Below are positions 54,021-62,350 of a stretch of DNA of 64,000 nt, piece after piece. The DNA is from Verrucomicrobiota bacterium (GTDB lineage: Bacteria > Pseudomonadota > Gammaproteobacteria > Coxiellales > Coxiellaceae). The position numbers were made by a program, and so were the translations under genes. The first letter of the stretch is position 1; each line of letters starts with the position of its first letter. The notes under the pieces are model-generated. The model searched no databases. It had not been told where the DNA came from and saw only the letters and a program-made list of their open reading frames with translations. The DNA lies in assembly GCA_013287435.1 (NCBI GenBank), contig JABDDU010000002.1, forward strand, positions 1 to 64,000, written 5' to 3'.

Positions 54021-55703
54021 TTATGACATACTGGATGATAAATTATCCGGCGGAATGCTGAGGATGCGAAGTGATGCGGCCATGACTTTGGCAAATACGG
54101 GCGCTGCGGTTTGCCCACCAAAATGAATGCCTTTTGAATCTCGCGGATCACGAATCTGAACGGCGATGACCAATTGAGGATCGGTGGCTGGCGCCATTCC
54201 CACAAAATCACCAACGTATTTTTTCTTGTTATAACCACCAGGACCGGCAATATACGCTGTGCCTGTTTTTCCAGAAACAAGATATCCAGGTACTTTAGCA
54301 AGACCACCCGTTGCACCGGGATTTTTGCCATAAATAACCGATTCCAACATTTTAACCACTTCGTCTGCTATTTTTTTCGGAATCACTTGTTTTCCCGCAG
54401 GGGCAGAATCTAATTTTAAAAAAGTCACCGGATGTGAAATGCCGTTATCTGCCAAAATAGAATACGCGTGCGCTAATTGTAATGTGGTGACTGCAATACC
54501 ATAACCATACGCCAATGTCGCAACATCACTTTTGTACCACACAGAATGCTCCACCAACTGACCACGCGATTCACCGGGAAAACCACTCGCTGTGCGTCGA
54601 CCAAAACCCACTTGTCTCAACAATGCATAAAAAGGGTGTGGCGGAAGCGATAATAAAATTTTTGCAGCGCCGACGTTGCTCGACACTTCTAAAATTTTTC
54701 GCAAATCAATGATTCCATTATCGACAAAATCATCTTTAATTTCATAGCCGCCAACCATCATGTAACCGGGATTCGTATCGACTAATGTTTTCGGTGTATA
54801 TTTTCCGCTTTCTAATGCTAATGTAATGGTAAACGGTTTCATCGTTGAACCCGGTTCATATGAATCCGTCACCGCACGATTGCGAAAATCACCTTGTTTT
54901 TCCGCAAAATGATCATTCGGATTGTACGATGGCATATTCGCCATCGCTAATACTTCACCTGTTTTTGGATTTAATACAACAATAGAACCTGCTTTTGCAT
55001 TTAATTTTTCGACTTGTTCTTTCAACGCGCGATACGCAATATATTGAATGCGATGATCAATACTCAGCACTAAATCGTGTCCTTGTTGCGGTTTTTTTAA
55101 GAGTGCCACGTCCTCAATCACATTACCCAATCGATCTTTCAATACTTCTTTTTTACCCGGTGTTCCGCTCAACCAATTGTTATAGGCTAATTCCAGTCCT
55201 TCTTGACCTTGATCATCAATATTTGTCATTCCCAATACGTGTGATGTGACTTCACCTTCTGGATAAAAACGCTGGTATTCAGGCTGAAAATACACACCCG
55301 GAATTTTTAATGCTTTAACGTGTTGCATCACATCCGGCGGATTTTGCCGTCTTAAATACACAAATTCTTTTCCACGAATATCATGTGATTGGATGGTCGA
55401 AACAGATAAATCTAAATCGTGAGAAAGTTTAATTAATTGTGAATAATCCGCATGAAAATATTTGGGATTAATCCAGGCGGAATAAACGGGTGTGCTCATC
55501 GCTAACACCGTTCCTAATCGATCAGTAATCATGCCGCGATGCGCAGGTAAATTAACGACACGCATAATGCGTTCGTCACTTTGTTGTAATAAAAAATTTC
55601 GATCAATAATATTTAATTCGACTAAGCGCCAGAGTAGGCCGGATAAAACGATAATCAGTAGTAGAGAGACGAGATATATTCTCCAGATGTATTTGTGATT
55701 CAT
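54021..55703 (-). CDS. ftsI: Cell-division transpeptidase FtsI (PBP3)
   Basis: Septal peptidoglycan transpeptidase. 560 residues: one N-terminal membrane helix, a pedestal domain with LPAHRGMITDRLG and the transpeptidase domain with catalytic SxxK (PGSTMKPF), SxN (VSSNVGAA) and KTG (SGKTGTAY). Follows ftsL in the dcw cluster, with a repeat element between. Confidence 0.96.
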   Translation of the reverse strand: MNHKYIWRIYLVSLLLIIVLSGLLWRLVELNIIDRNFLLQQSDERIMRVVNLPAHRGMITDRLGTVLAMSTPVYSAWINPKYFHADYSQLIKLSHDLDLSVSTIQSHDIRGKEFVYLRRQNPPDVMQHVKALKIPGVYFQPEYQRFYPEGEVTSHVLGMTNIDDQGQEGLELAYNNWLSGTPGKKEVLKDRLGNVIEDVALLKKPQQGHDLVLSIDHRIQYIAYRALKEQVEKLNAKAGSIVVLNPKTGEVLAMANMPSYNPNDHFAEKQGDFRNRAVTDSYEPGSTMKPFTITLALESGKYTPKTLVDTNPGYMMVGGYEIKDDFVDNGIIDLRKILEVSSNVGAAKILLSLPPHPFYALLRQVGFGRRTASGFPGESRGQLVEHSVWYKSDVATLAYGYGIAVTTLQLAHAYSILADNGISHPVTFLKLDSAPAGKQVIPKKIADEVVKMLESVIYGKNPGATGGLAKVPGYLVSGKTGTAYIAGPGGYNKKKYVGDFVGMAPATDPQLVIAVQIRDPRDSKGIHFGGQTAAPVFAKVMAASLRILSIPPDNLSSSMS

Positions 55704-55721
55704 GGTTTATAGCTACTTTAA

Positions 55722-55793
55722 ATTTGGTGTGAGTGTGAGAAAATATAAATATTGACGGTACCTCTGATTCTCACACTCACACTCACTCTCACA
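55722..55793. repeat. Composite GTGAGT/ACTCAC repeat between ftsL and ftsI
   Basis: GTGTGAGTGTGAG, an AT-rich core with GACGGTACCTCTGATT, then CTCACACTCACACTCACTCTCACAC. Complementary arms inside the dcw operon. Confidence 0.88.
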
Positions 55794-56126
55794 CTAATTC
55801 TCAATCATCACCACATTCTTCATCGCCGGCACAATCATATTTAATTTTGTGCTCGCAATATTTTGAACGCGCGCTTGCGTCGACCACGCGCCTTCTTCGA
55901 GTAATAATTTGCTCCACTCGACTTCATCGCGTTGTTGCACACGTTCTAATTTTTGATAATGAATAAACAGGCGACGCGATAAATCTTTTAAATAAATCAC
56001 AGAAAAAGCAGATGATAATAATAAAATGACCAATAAGCCAACCATTATTTGACTTTTCAATGAAACTTTTTCTGTGGTGTCGCGTCGGCGTAACGCCCAG
56101 CTAAAACCGTGAATTGCTCGTGTCAT
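55794..56126 (-). CDS. ftsL: Cell-division protein FtsL
   Basis: 110 residues with a cytosolic basic start, one membrane helix (about 27-47) and a periplasmic coiled coil (LSRRLFIHYQKLERVQQRDE). FtsL joins FtsB and FtsQ to activate FtsWI. Weakly conserved family, identified with the help of its position between rsmH and ftsI and the 4-bp overlap with rsmH. Confidence 0.9.
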   Translation of the reverse strand: MTRAIHGFSWALRRRDTTEKVSLKSQIMVGLLVILLLSSAFSVIYLKDLSRRLFIHYQKLERVQQRDEVEWSKLLLEEGAWSTQARVQNIASTKLNMIVPAMKNVVMIEN

Positions 56127-57085
56127 TTTTTACTCCACACCCTTTCAGCCACCCTCAACCTCGCACTTCTCGCTCTCGGGTTTTGCTGTATTTCTTCATC
56201 CGATGGTTTAATCGATTTCCCTATTTTTTTTAATCGTGCGTGTTGCATTTGTTTTAATTGCGCTTCGGTTATCGGTAAATGCGCGGGAAAAATATCATTG
56301 CTCGATTCATACTGAATAAATTGTTTTACCATGCGATCTTCTAATGAATGAAAGCTGATGACGCATAAACGACCGCCGGTTTTTAATACATTTACCATTT
56401 GCGGTAAACAGTCATTTAATGCCGTTAATTCTTGATTAATATAAATGCGAATCGCTTGAAAAGAACGTGTTGCGGGATGTTTGTGTTTTTCTTTTTTAGG
56501 ATTCGCTTTTTCGATTATTTTTGCTAATTGTGTGGTTGTTTCAATGCGAGTCACTTCACGACTCGATACAATCGCGCGTGCAATACGACGCGAAAAACGT
56601 TCTTCGCCGTATTGAAATAAAACATCTGCAATCTCAGATGCAGCTGCTTGATTAATCCATGTCATCGCATCGATACCTTGTTCAGGGTTCATCCGCATAT
56701 CCAGCGGACCCTCACGCAAAAAACTAAACCCGCGAAGCGGGTCATCTAATTGTGGCGACGAAACGCCTAAGTCGAGCAACACCCCATCGATTTTGCCAAG
56801 CCAGCCACGTTTTGAAATCAATGCTTCCAATTGTGAAAATGAAGCTTGCTCAATCTCAAAACGCGTATCGGAAAGAAAAGGTGCCTTTTTTGCAACTGCT
56901 ATCGCCTCTGAATCGACATCAATTGCCATCAACCGACCTTGCGGCCCTAATCTTTCCAATATGGCCTGACTGTGCCCCCCTCGACCAAACGTGGCATCGA
57001 TATAGATGCCACTTTCCTTGATTGCAAGATTTGCAATCGTTTCCGCTAACAACACTGTAGTGTGAGTGTGGGTGTGAGAAGACAT
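56123..57085 (-). CDS. rsmH: 16S rRNA m4C1402 methyltransferase RsmH, repeat-encoded N-terminus
   Basis: RsmH (MraW) methylates C1402 of 16S rRNA. 320 residues; GIYIDATFGRGGHS is SAM motif I, then LDLGVSSPQLDDP, GFSFLREGPLDMRMN and RSARLRVAER. The N-terminus SSHTHTHTTVLLAETI: homologues begin with a short H.TVLL, so the HTHTH comes from the GTGAGT repeat at 57060-57080. Upstream of ftsL by overlap. Confidence 0.96.
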   Translation of the reverse strand: MSSHTHTHTTVLLAETIANLAIKESGIYIDATFGRGGHSQAILERLGPQGRLMAIDVDSEAIAVAKKAPFLSDTRFEIEQASFSQLEALISKRGWLGKIDGVLLDLGVSSPQLDDPLRGFSFLREGPLDMRMNPEQGIDAMTWINQAAASEIADVLFQYGEERFSRRIARAIVSSREVTRIETTTQLAKIIEKANPKKEKHKHPATRSFQAIRIYINQELTALNDCLPQMVNVLKTGGRLCVISFHSLEDRMVKQFIQYESSNDIFPAHLPITEAQLKQMQHARLKKIGKSIKPSDEEIQQNPRARSARLRVAERVWSKK

Positions 57086-57141
57086 ATTTTTAATTCTTTT
57101 TCCGTAACTTTCTCACACTCACACTGATCACTGATATTTCA
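57060..57141. repeat. Paired GTGAGT/ACTCAC repeat at the rsmH start
   Basis: GTGTGAGTGTGGGTGTGAGA (within the first rsmH codons) faces CTCACACTCACACTGATC around a TTTTTAATTCTTTTTCCGTA spacer. The hairpin would place the rsmH start codon in its loop-proximal region. Confidence 0.85.
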
Positions 57142-57600
57142 TCACAACGTCAACATCGCCAACTCCATTGGCACGCTGTGATTTTCACCGACACTTTCTG
57201 CCAACCAGGTTGCTCTTGCATCTTCCCATGCTGGCTCATTCCAAATTTCAATCTTTTTGCCTTGTCCAACCAAAATCACAGTTTTATCAAGATTTGCGTA
57301 ATCACGCAGTAATTCAGGTAATAAAATGCGGCCTTGACGATCTAATTCAAGTTCAGTCGCATGCCCCATCAACAAGCGTTGAATACGACGCGCTGCCGGC
57401 TGAAAGCTCGGTAATGCTTCTAATTTTTCTTCGATGGCTTGCCATGCTGGGAATGGATAAAGCAGTAAACAATGAGATTCTGGATCGATCGTCACAACCA
57501 AAGAACCGCTGGCTTCTTCGACCATCATGGTGCGATAGTTCGCCGGGATGGTAATCCGTCCTTTGGAATCGATTTGTCCTGCCGACAATCCCCGAAACAT
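57142..57600 (-). CDS. mraZ: MraZ, transcriptional regulator of the dcw cluster
   Basis: 152 residues from the ATG at 57600 (AAGGG upstream); a GTG three codons earlier is possible. Two AbrB-like half domains carry SKGRITIPANYR and RQGRILLPELLR. MraZ binds tandem TGGG boxes in front of its own gene, which are seen just upstream. First gene of mraZ-rsmH-ftsL-ftsI. Confidence 0.96.
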   Translation of the reverse strand: MFRGLSAGQIDSKGRITIPANYRTMMVEEASGSLVVTIDPESHCLLLYPFPAWQAIEEKLEALPSFQPAARRIQRLLMGHATELELDRQGRILLPELLRDYANLDKTVILVGQGKKIEIWNEPAWEDARATWLAESVGENHSVPMELAMLTL

Positions 57601-57632
57601 CCGTTTCACCCTTTCCGTTCAATAAACCCTTT

Positions 57633-57660
57633 TATCCCACAATTTCCCACATAATACCAC
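57633..57660 (-). promoter_or_regulatory. Triple MraZ box in the dcw promoter
   Basis: On the minus strand GTGGTATTAT, GTGGGAAATT and GTGGGATAAA follow each other at 10-bp period, the arrangement bound by MraZ octamers. A TATTAT within the first box could serve as -10, with TGTACA 18 bp upstream as a weak -35. Positions of the boxes: 57655-57660, 57645-57650 and 57635-57640. Confidence 0.85.
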
Positions 57661-57746
57661 TTTTTTTATCCAAGTGTACAGTTTTTGTTCTAAAAGTGGG
57701 AATAAGAATGTGAGCATGAATAAATTCAAGCAATTAGAGCAACGTA

Positions 57747-57786
57747 ACTCACACTCACACTCACACTCACACTCACACTCACACTC
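57747..57786. repeat. (ACTCAC)6 array upstream of yajQ
   Basis: Hexamer array read as ACTCAC on the plus strand, between the divergent mraZ and yajQ genes. GGGAG for yajQ follows 26 bp later. Confidence 0.97.
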
Positions 57787-57828
57787 TGATATCATTTCCT
57801 CATTCAACAAACAGGGAGTATTACTTGT

Positions 57829-58311
57829 ATGCCAACTTTCGATATCGTTTCCGAATTAAATGAACATGAATTAACCAATGCGATCGACCAAGCGAATCGT
57901 GAAGTGTCGACTCGTTTTGATTTCAAAGGCACGAATAGCAAATATGTGTATGAAAAAGAAATGATTAAAATGATGACAGAAAGTGATTTTCAATTAAAAC
58001 AAATGCGTGATGTGTTAAATACGAAATTAACGAAACGCGGCATTGATCTGCGACATCTTGATGCAAAAGAGCCTATTATTCAGCTTAAATCTGCAATACA
58101 AGAAATTAAAATGAAAAAAGGTATTGAGCAAGAAACGGCGAAAAAAATCGTGAAATTTATTAAAGACAGCAAATTGAAAGTGCAAGGTTCGATTCAAGGC
58201 GAACAAGTGCGTGTTACTGGGAAAAAACGGGATGATTTGCAAGAAGCGATTACGATGCTAAAAAGCGGCAATTTTGGATTGCCGATACAGTTTACGAATT
58301 TCAGGGATTAG
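57829..58311 (+). CDS. yajQ: YajQ family nucleotide-binding protein
   Basis: 160 residues: MPTFDIVSELNEHELTNAID, VSTRFDFKGTNSKY and the C-terminal GNFGLPIQFTNFRD are invariant in the family. Members bind cyclic di-GMP or tRNA/GTP in some species; role here unproved. GGGAG precedes the ATG. Confidence 0.96.
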   Translation: MPTFDIVSELNEHELTNAIDQANREVSTRFDFKGTNSKYVYEKEMIKMMTESDFQLKQMRDVLNTKLTKRGIDLRHLDAKEPIIQLKSAIQEIKMKKGIEQETAKKIVKFIKDSKLKVQGSIQGEQVRVTGKKRDDLQEAITMLKSGNFGLPIQFTNFRD

Positions 58312-58445
58312 AGCAGTGATCAGTGTGAGTGATCAGTGTCAGCGTGAGTAAATTTTTGTGTTTGATTTAACGGGTGATTTAATATTCTGTTAATGTACGA
58401 GGTATAAGCTGACAATATTGAGTAATATGAATTCATGAGGTTGAT

Positions 58446-58772
58446 ATGGCAGTGACTTTCTTCCAGCCAAGACATGCAAATAAAACATCTGCATCGAACC
58501 CTGCTTCAGCACTCGCATTAAACCCAAAGGTTATTCGCTTATTTGATGGCAACTTACAAGCAATTGATGCAGCAGAAAATGCAGCAATAAAAGCAACCGC
58601 AGAAAATTTACAAAGATTTAACCCAAACAGACCTGATCCAAACAACCACACTTCTATTGCAGCCGCTAAACATGTTGGGGTTTTTGCAATTTCTTTACGG
58701 GCAAGAAAACCAAGACCAGTTCCAACGCCCGTTCCAGAGCTGCCGGAAAAACCAAAACTATCGCGTTCCTAA
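58446..58772 (+). CDS. Hypothetical protein, Ala/Asn/Pro-rich
   Basis: 108 residues with GAGG eight bases before the ATG. No signal peptide or membrane helix. A helical, Ala-rich middle (AIDAAENAAIKATAENLQRF) is flanked by disordered-looking ends, the C-terminus being a Pro/Arg/Lys tail (RKPRPVPTPVPELPEKPK). No family recognised. Pro-rich basic C-terminal tails occur in some Dot/Icm substrates, but nothing here proves secretion. Confidence 0.6.
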   Translation: MAVTFFQPRHANKTSASNPASALALNPKVIRLFDGNLQAIDAAENAAIKATAENLQRFNPNRPDPNNHTSIAAAKHVGVFAISLRARKPRPVPTPVPELPEKPKLSRS

Positions 58773-58828
58773 AGCGCAATTGACCGCGTCTTTACAAATT
58801 TATGCCCGCGGGTGCATCTTGCGCTACT

Positions 58829-59854
58829 TTATTCCCAGCGCAAAATAATTTTTCCAGCATTTCCAGAAATCATATCTGAAAACGCTTTTTCAAAATCTGT
58901 GTAATGATATTCCGCTGTAATGACCGATGAAACATCGACACCACCTTGTAATAACGCAATTCCTTTGTACCACGTTTCAAACAGGCGACGACCATAAATG
59001 CCTGCGATGGTTAAGCTTTTAAAAATCACTTGACTCCAATCAATCGCAAAAGGTTTTGGCGGAATGCCTAACATCGCAATACGTCCACCGTGATTAATCA
59101 CCTCTAATATACTTTGAAATGCGCGTTCATTTCCTGACATTTCTAAACACACGTCAAAACCTTCGGTCATTTGTAATTCGCTCATCACATCGCGTAAATT
59201 TGTTTTCGAAGAATCAACCGCCATCGTTGCACCCATTTTTTCAGCGAGTTTTAAACGATGAGGGTTGATATCGGTAATCACGACATGTCGCGCACCCACT
59301 TTTTTCGCTATTGTTACCGCCATTAAACCAATGGGGCCTGCACCCGTAATTAATACATCTTCGCCAACCAAATCAAATTTAAGGGTTGTGTGAACCGCAT
59401 TGCCGTAAGGATCTAAAATGGCAGCAACGGAATCAGAAATGTCATCGGGTAATTTAATAATATTTTCTGCGGGCATCGCAAAATATTCGGCAAATGCACC
59501 AGGAATTTCGCAGCCAGTACCTTTTGTATTACGACATAAATGTTTTTCACCGGCGCGGCAATTACGACAATGCCCGCAGGTAATATGTCCTTCGCCGGAA
59601 ACACGATCACCGACTGAAAATTGTTTAACGTCTTTACCCACTTCAACAATGTCACCCATAAATTCATGGCCAATCGTCATCGGCACCGGAATTGTTTTTT
59701 GCGCCCACTCATCCCAGTTATAAATATGCAAATCGGTGCCGCATACACCCGTTTTTTTGATTTTAATTAATACGTCACGATTTCCACAAATAGGCATTTG
59801 CGCGTCAGTAAGCCAAAGGCCTTTTTCTTTTTTTAATTTCGATAATACTTTCAT
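58829..59854 (-). CDS. tdh: L-threonine 3-dehydrogenase
   Basis: Zn-dependent NAD oxidoreductase that converts threonine to 2-amino-3-ketobutyrate. 341 residues: [32 protein letters not shown], structural Zn cysteines [18 protein letters not shown] motif [10 protein letters not shown] and [14 protein letters not shown]. Usual partner kbl is not adjacent. Confidence 0.95.
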   Translation of the reverse strand: MKVLSKLKKEKGLWLTDAQMPICGNRDVLIKIKKTGVCGTDLHIYNWDEWAQKTIPVPMTIGHEFMGDIVEVGKDVKQFSVGDRVSGEGHITCGHCRNCRAGEKHLCRNTKGTGCEIPGAFAEYFAMPAENIIKLPDDISDSVAAILDPYGNAVHTTLKFDLVGEDVLITGAGPIGLMAVTIAKKVGARHVVITDINPHRLKLAEKMGATMAVDSSKTNLRDVMSELQMTEGFDVCLEMSGNERAFQSILEVINHGGRIAMLGIPPKPFAIDWSQVIFKSLTIAGIYGRRLFETWYKGIALLQGGVDVSSVITAEYHYTDFEKAFSDMISGNAGKIILRWE

Positions 59855-59875
59855 CATTTGCTCGTTTCACTGGTA

Positions 59876-59966
59876 AGGTATCTGTTATCTGTTATCTGTT
59901 ATCAGTAAAATATTAAATCGTGCCTCTGACACTGATCACTGATAACTGATAACTGATAACTCACAC
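59876..59966. repeat. Composite intergenic repeat between tdh and the MNT-HEPN gene
   Basis: CTGTTATCTGTTATCTGTTATCAG, then the core AAATATTAAATCGTGCCTCTGACACTGA and TGATAACTGATAACTGATAACTCACACTCACG. Core identical to the 7009-7053 copy. Confidence 0.88.
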
Positions 59967-60734
59967 TCACGCTTTCTTAATATTTTTCTGAATATATTTT
60001 TTGATATACGCGAATGTGCTTTGTAGTTTTTTTCCTTGAGTATAAGCATTATTCAGCAAGTTTGCATTTAATTGTGGGTCATCAGGATAATCATGTGTAA
60101 ATTGATTACGAATCTCGCGAAATTCAGTCCATTCATCCGCAGAAGGAATCGCACCCATTTTTTCTAGTCGATTTAATTTGTCGATAAAAGTAGGGTATTC
60201 CCCGGGTTCTTGTGTTACTTCTAAAATAGCAGGCAATACTTTTGTTCCCAATATATTTTGCAATTTTGAAAAACGTGTCGAAAACACGTCAAAAAAAGCC
60301 AGCTCATCATCCGTTAATTTTTCAAATCGATCTGCTGTTAGCGGCATAATATTTGCCATTTTTTTTATCGCCCACGTTAAACGCTTATTGTGGCGGTCAG
60401 CCGTTTCCATGCTCAGCTCAATATCATCATTCATATCAATTCTCACCCCTGTTTTTTTGGCAATTTGTGCAATTTTTAAATCGGGATTTTCACTCGGTTG
60501 ATACAGCACAAAATCTATTTTCTGTTCACCAATTCTTTTTTCTAACGCAATTAAAAATGCGGATCTTTTGTTAATTAATTCTTTGGAGTCACCCTCCATT
60601 TCACACAATAAATCAATATCGCCCCCACGCGCATTTGGATCCGCTCGCGAACCAAATAAATATAATTTCCCTTTTGGAAAATACTGTTGAAATAATTCGA
60701 CGATCGCTTGTCGGGTTTTTGGGGATAAACGCAT
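59967..60734 (-). CDS. Fused nucleotidyltransferase (MNT) and HEPN domain protein
   Basis: 255 residues from the ATG at 60734 (GAGGTG upstream). N-terminal domain (about 1-105): LYLFGSRADPNARGGDIDLL, the GS...DxD nucleotidyltransferase core of MntA-type antitoxins, plus KIDFVLYQ. The C-terminal half (about 115-250) is helical and has REIRNQFTHDYPDD, the RxxxxH motif of HEPN RNases. These are usually two overlapping genes in which the MNT protein modifies the HEPN toxin; here they form one frame. It lies directly downstream of a DUF4143 ATPase gene. Confidence 0.78.
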   Translation of the reverse strand: MRLSPKTRQAIVELFQQYFPKGKLYLFGSRADPNARGGDIDLLCEMEGDSKELINKRSAFLIALEKRIGEQKIDFVLYQPSENPDLKIAQIAKKTGVRIDMNDDIELSMETADRHNKRLTWAIKKMANIMPLTADRFEKLTDDELAFFDVFSTRFSKLQNILGTKVLPAILEVTQEPGEYPTFIDKLNRLEKMGAIPSADEWTEFREIRNQFTHDYPDDPQLNANLLNNAYTQGKKLQSTFAYIKKYIQKNIKKA

Positions 60735-60753
60735 GCGGCACCTCATTCGTTAA

Positions 60754-62133
60754 TCATATCATCGCCAGCAATCGATGTATCTGCTCAGTAAAATAAAATG
60801 GGATAGAAAGTAAAGTATATTGCGCTGTTTTCCCTGTATTGGTTTTCATATTCACTTGCGTAATACTCGGTAAATCAGAACAAATACGCACTGCAATCGG
60901 TAGCTTTTTTTCCGCCATAAAATAATGCAGTGATTTTAATGTACCCGTTGTACCTGATTTTACTTCAATCGGCACAAGGTGTGTGTGATGCTGAATCAAA
61001 TAATCAATTTCTGATGATGCATTGGATTCTTCGCGCGTCCAATAATACAAATGTGGCTGCACGTACAACGGCCGAACGCATCGCAACAATTGCCCAACCA
61101 TTTGCTCCGAAATAGCACCCTGGTTCACTAAATTAATATCAGGCAATTGATTTAATTGATGCAACGATAAATCTAATGCAGCAGACACTAATCCTGTATC
61201 TAACAAAATCACTTTACATGTTTTTTCTTTTATTTCAGCAGCCATGGGTATTCCATTAGCATGCGTGGCATACACCCGATGACAAACACGTGCTTTACAC
61301 AGTAAATCTAGGGCTTTTTTAATCGTTGGCGTTTGAACTTCCTGATTGACCTGACGATAGACAAATTTTTTCCCCAGTAATTTTGGGGCAACATAAATAA
61401 TTTCATCAAGACGTTCAATCGGGATTTTTCGCGCATATTTTGAAAAATCATCTCGATAAGTCGCTAACAAATCATGATGAACCAGTTGCACTTTCTCGAG
61501 CGATTGATGGGTTGTCCAGCTTGCCACCGCTGCGGGCAATCCACCGATCATCACGTATTCTTTAAACAATGATAAAAGTTGCGTGTGAATAGGTAATGGT
61601 ATGGCGTCTTGATTTATCGTGTATTGATGCACATAATCGAGTAATTTTTCTCGTTTACTCGCCATTAAAAATTCTTCAAATGATAACGGTTCAAGATGCA
61701 CATAACTAATTCGCCCGACCGGCATACTGAACGTGTGATCATCCAGCACAAACTCAAGCAAGGATCCTGCTGTGATAACCGGCAATTCAGGCATGTCTTC
61801 TGCAAACCAACGCAGCTTTGCCAATAATTCCGGCACCGCTTGAATTTCGTCTAAAAATAACAGGGAATGATTAATATCAATCGAACGATTCAGTGCAGAT
61901 TCGATATTTAACACTATTTTCTTGGGATCATTGCTAGCAAATAATTCCTTGTGAAATGGCTCGCGCTCAAAATTAAATTCAATCAATTGGAGACCCGTTT
62001 CTTTTGCCAATTGCCGCACCAACCACGTCTTACCAACCTGGCGCGCTCCACGCAAAACGATGGGCAAACGCCTCGCATCATCGCTCAACCAATTTTTAAG
62101 GTAATTTAAGGCGTTTCTATTCATGGTGGTCAC
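60754..62133 (-). CDS. AAA ATPase with DUF4143/nuclease-like C-terminus
   Basis: 459 residues: Walker A GARQVGKTWLV (about 25-35), Walker B LLFLDEIQ, then a winged-helix segment and a C-terminal SEIDYLIQHHTHLVPIEVKS with the E-D...ExK nuclease-like pattern. Same family as 22717-23895 but distant in sequence. Paired with the MNT-HEPN gene downstream (about 19-bp gap), suggesting one transcript. Confidence 0.85.
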   Translation of the reverse strand: MTTMNRNALNYLKNWLSDDARRLPIVLRGARQVGKTWLVRQLAKETGLQLIEFNFEREPFHKELFASNDPKKIVLNIESALNRSIDINHSLLFLDEIQAVPELLAKLRWFAEDMPELPVITAGSLLEFVLDDHTFSMPVGRISYVHLEPLSFEEFLMASKREKLLDYVHQYTINQDAIPLPIHTQLLSLFKEYVMIGGLPAAVASWTTHQSLEKVQLVHHDLLATYRDDFSKYARKIPIERLDEIIYVAPKLLGKKFVYRQVNQEVQTPTIKKALDLLCKARVCHRVYATHANGIPMAAEIKEKTCKVILLDTGLVSAALDLSLHQLNQLPDINLVNQGAISEQMVGQLLRCVRPLYVQPHLYYWTREESNASSEIDYLIQHHTHLVPIEVKSGTTGTLKSLHYFMAEKKLPIAVRICSDLPSITQVNMKTNTGKTAQYTLLSIPFYFTEQIHRLLAMI

Positions 62134-62350
62134 ATAAAACGTATGTATAACAACAATTCTATAGGTTGTTTTTGTGAAAAGTCAAGAAATGTATATATTG
62201 TTTTTTATTAAAAATTCGTCGACTGTCGGAACTCTTGTAACACTCACAATTTCGAGCCATAAACGTGATTATTGTGAATTGATTGTATAATGTGCAATCA
62301 TAGCGTTTTCAGAAGATCTTCCGAAACCCACTATAAAATAGGAGAAAAAT
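62134..62350. promoter_or_regulatory. Intergenic region upstream of the DUF4143 ATPase and the secreted-protein gene
   Basis: 217 bp between divergent genes. AACAATTCTATAGGTTGTT (about 62149-62168) shows AACAA/TTGTT symmetry close to the ATPase start and could be an operator. TTGATTGTATAATGTGCAATCATAG has a TATAAT-like box 65 bp before the secreted-protein gene, and AGGAG lies before its ATG. No other structure seen. Confidence 0.35.

Noticed and set aside
53885..54331. 148-residue minus-strand ORF between ftsI and uvrA
   Set aside because: Overlaps ftsI in another frame and has no family features.
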